Origin: Erythroxylum novogranatense
Lineage: Eukaryota > Streptophyta > Magnoliopsida > Malpighiales > Erythroxylaceae
Length of the DNA stretch: 64,000 nt
Direction: 5' to 3'
NCBI GenBank assembly: GCA_029891385.1
Contig: CM057224.1
Span: forward strand, 39,623,005-39,687,004
A program made the position numbers and the translations under genes. Positions within the stretch are counted from its first letter, which is position 1; each line of letters begins with the position of its first letter. Under the pieces are notes generated by a model, which was not told where the DNA came from, made no database searches, and saw only the letters and a program-made list of their open reading frames with translations. Positions 61,549-64,000 of this stretch are shown here, piece by piece.

Positions 61549-61755
61549 CAGTGGTAGAGCCACAGTGGGGGCAAGTGGGAGCATTTGCCCCCACTAGCTC
61601 CAAAAGATTTTTCTTGTAAAAATTATTATTTTAAAATTTGATGGTATAAAAAAATAAAATTTTGCTATAATTAAAATTTTGCCCTTACTAAAAATAAAAT
61701 TTTACTCCCATTAAAATTTTGCTCCTATTTAAAAAATTTTCTGGATCTGCCTCTG
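61549..61755. mobile_element. 207-bp hAT-like MITE
   Basis: The left end CAGTGGTAGAGCCACAG and the reverse complement of the right end CAGAGGCAGATCCAGAA form terminal inverted repeats of a common plant type. The flanking 8-mers CATGTAGG (61541-61548) and TATGTGGG (61756-61763) agree at six of eight positions, matching the 8-bp duplication of hAT transposons. The interior is AAAATTTTGC-rich and codes for nothing. Confidence 0.75.
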
Positions 61756-61763
61756 TATGTGGG

Positions 61764-64000
61764 TCCATCAAAAATAACCTCTTTATTATGTAGAGGTAAG
61801 ACTGCGTACTATCGGACTTTCTTAGATTTTGCTTTAATGCGAAATTTTAGACTAGGTGATGATGAAACGGAAAAATCATGTGTGAGATATTGAAAGAGTC
61901 TTTGCTTAAATCTCATGCAAATTCCTAAGGATTAGTAACTATAAAAAGAGGTGGTAAAGCAAGGGCGAAGAGACTTGTTGGCTTGTGACTGGTGAATGCG
62001 ATGTTGGAAAATTGGGGTCATCTCTCATTTCGTGCGCGTCCAAAGAAAATAAAATTATTTATGATTTTTTAAATGTTAAAAGTTACTTTCATCTATTAAT
62101 TTATAGATATAAATAAAGTGTGAAATATAATTGTATAAATCTTGATATCTTTTTCTTGCATGTTTCATCGAATTAATTTTTGAAATAGATTTTTCGCAAT
62201 TGTTATAGTCGCACAAATATACATCTTTTAAAGTATTTAGACGAATGAATTGAAAATTTTTATAAGGAGTATAGAGGAGGATAAACTAAAGTGATAACTC
62301 ATAGAGTCGATGCGTATCTATAAGAATGTTTAATTTTTTGTAATTTCATTAAAATATAAATCTAATTTTAATTTGTTATTCTAATTAGATACTAATTAAG
62401 TTCCAATAAAATTCACTATTTAATATTGACCCTTACCTAAATATCTTATATTTGATCTATAAAATTTTCAAATTTTATAGTAAAGTTCGACTTTATTAAA
62501 TTATTTTTCTTTTTAACTGTTTTTATATGACACATTAAGTTTTAAAATTTTTAGCAATAATTATAAATCTTACTTTATTTTTGGATTACATAAATTAATC
62601 TCTTTTAATTTATATTTAATTATATAATTAAATCATTTATATTCATAAACCAAATGTAGTGTTTGGCAACACATCATAAACACTCAAATGTTAGAAACAT
62701 TTTTCGCTCCTATTTCCACTAACTACAAACAATCGCACCCATTCTTCATTATCGTCTGTGTTTGGATCAGGTAAACTAGTAGCTTTAGTAAACATTTCGC
62801 ACCATTCTTCATTTTCTTTCTTGTTGAATATAATTTCTCAATTCTTTTTTGGGTTGTGCATAATCTAGTTTACGGTGTGAGAATGGTGGGTAACTAATGT
62901 TGTCTCTTTTATCTACACCCATTCTTGGAACTGCAACCTACTTTTACTTAATGCTCTATCTTGTAATTTCTGTAATGTTCTCTGAAAAATTGAACTTGTT
63001 ATATATTATTCATGTCTTGTTGGATATCAGATACAATCTTTTACAATATGCGTCCCCAAATTTTTCTGTAGAAGAACATCCCTTGTCTATCATGTAAAAG
63101 GAATTTCGAAGTTAAATGAACATTTCCAACTTTATCATCATGCTGGTTATCCATCAAGTAAAACAAGAAAGCTCTGTCAAGGTTGATTAAGTTTTGGAAA
63201 ACAATTAGGTTAGGAATCGTTATAACTTTTGTATCGATGACCCAAAAGCTTGCGTCTAAAGATTCCTAGTTAGTAAACCTGATATTATTTATTTTGTTGG
63301 TGTTTAATGCAAGCTTGAGTAGTTTGGTTTATATTACCAGTTGTATTTTGGGAAGCATGAGTAGTTGTTGCATTAGTATTCAAAGATTTTTGCACTTGAC
63401 ATTGTCTTCCACCCATCTATAAAGCATAAAGGGTTAAAAAGAAATGACCATCTCCCTTATAATTACATATAAGTAGTGTAAAGACGTATTAAATGACTAC
63501 AAATGACTTGCTTGGTCAGCTTAACCACTAAAGGTTTGGAGCTCGAAGCTTTAGGTTCACAGGGCCTGCACAAACCTCTAGTAAAATGCCCACCTTAGCC
63601 CAACAAATAAAATTGGAAGAAAAAGTACTCTCTTTCTCCCTTTTGTGGGTTGAGTTTCTACTAGATGTCACATTGGGCATTCAGGGTGGCAGATGTGCAA
63701 TGTTTACTGTAAAATAGGTATTCCAACTAACTTCTTCAAATATTAAGTGACAGTCTAGGTTACTCACTGTACGCTCCAGATAACTATTGCCTTAAAGTCC
63801 CGGTAATGTCTGGGTGGTGGCGTTCAAAGTGCTCCTCTATATCATACAATACATACACATATCACTAATTTGCACTTATTTATGCATATATATGTATACA
63901 GAATACGTACAATGCATGTTTATGACAATCCCAGGTTTCTTATCATTATTCTTGTCACAATATTCATTCATATATTAATACTCAATTGATCAATCCAGAT
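61764..64000. other. AT-rich intergenic DNA to the window end
   Basis: No gene, RNA or element boundary can be supported. Frames such as 62897-63097 are short and without motifs. The next gene presumably lies outside the window. Confidence 0.45.

Noticed and set aside
63530..63620. Possible tRNA-like sequence
   Set aside because: Contains GGTTCACAGGG-like words but no acceptor stem or complete cloverleaf could be formed by eye.

Overview
This window is nuclear DNA of a flowering plant, most likely a eudicot. Its genes have many GT-AG introns, the intergenic DNA is AT-rich, and Copia, LINE, other LTR and MITE-type elements sit nested between genes. I cannot name the species.

The genic backbone is four single-copy genes in the order LEUNIG_HOMOLOG (LUH, 3482-12118, +), the CDK inhibitor KRP4 (35989-38667, +), cytochrome b5 (42845-50269, -, decayed) and the 26S proteasome subunit RPN2 (52702-58352, +). 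From memory this is the order of Arabidopsis At2g32700, At2g32710, At2g32720 and At2g32730, so the window appears to be a conserved microsynteny block. LUH (779 aa), KRP4 (251 aa) and RPN2 (1005 aa) rebuild as complete frames from the exon coordinates given. Cytochrome b5 is a pseudogene. Its start codon, second haem ligand and reading frame are lost, and its first intron has been filled by a Copia element and a MITE.

The 24 kb between LUH and KRP4 is almost all transposon: a foldback MITE (12.7-13.3 kb); a decayed LTR element on the minus strand (13.96-17.5 kb); a rearranged LINE on the minus strand (18.5-21.3 kb); a second LTR element of the same family as the first (21.8-33.7 kb), whose 5' LTR was split by a 9.5 kb Copia element (22737-32265, perfect GTAAG target duplication); and another foldback MITE (33.8-34.4 kb). 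A small orphan exon-like piece lies at 34.85-35.03 kb.

The KRP4-RPN2 interval holds a truncated Copia 3' end (41.2-42.7 kb), the cytochrome b5 pseudogene, a 0.55 kb MITE and a 5.35 kb Copia element (44266-49618). Downstream of RPN2 are a truncated tRNA m1A58 methyltransferase (TRM61) fragment at 59.76-60.2 kb, a 207 bp hAT-like MITE at 61.5 kb and otherwise AT-rich DNA.

I found no rRNA, tRNA, CRISPR or organelle insertion, and no convincing undescribed multi-gene system. The observations most worth checking are the conserved block with its dying cytochrome b5, a family of LTR elements with very small internal regions, covarying hairpins and palindrome repeats in the Copia leader, two GC-AG introns and a duplicated exon in LUH, and the LINE rearrangement.
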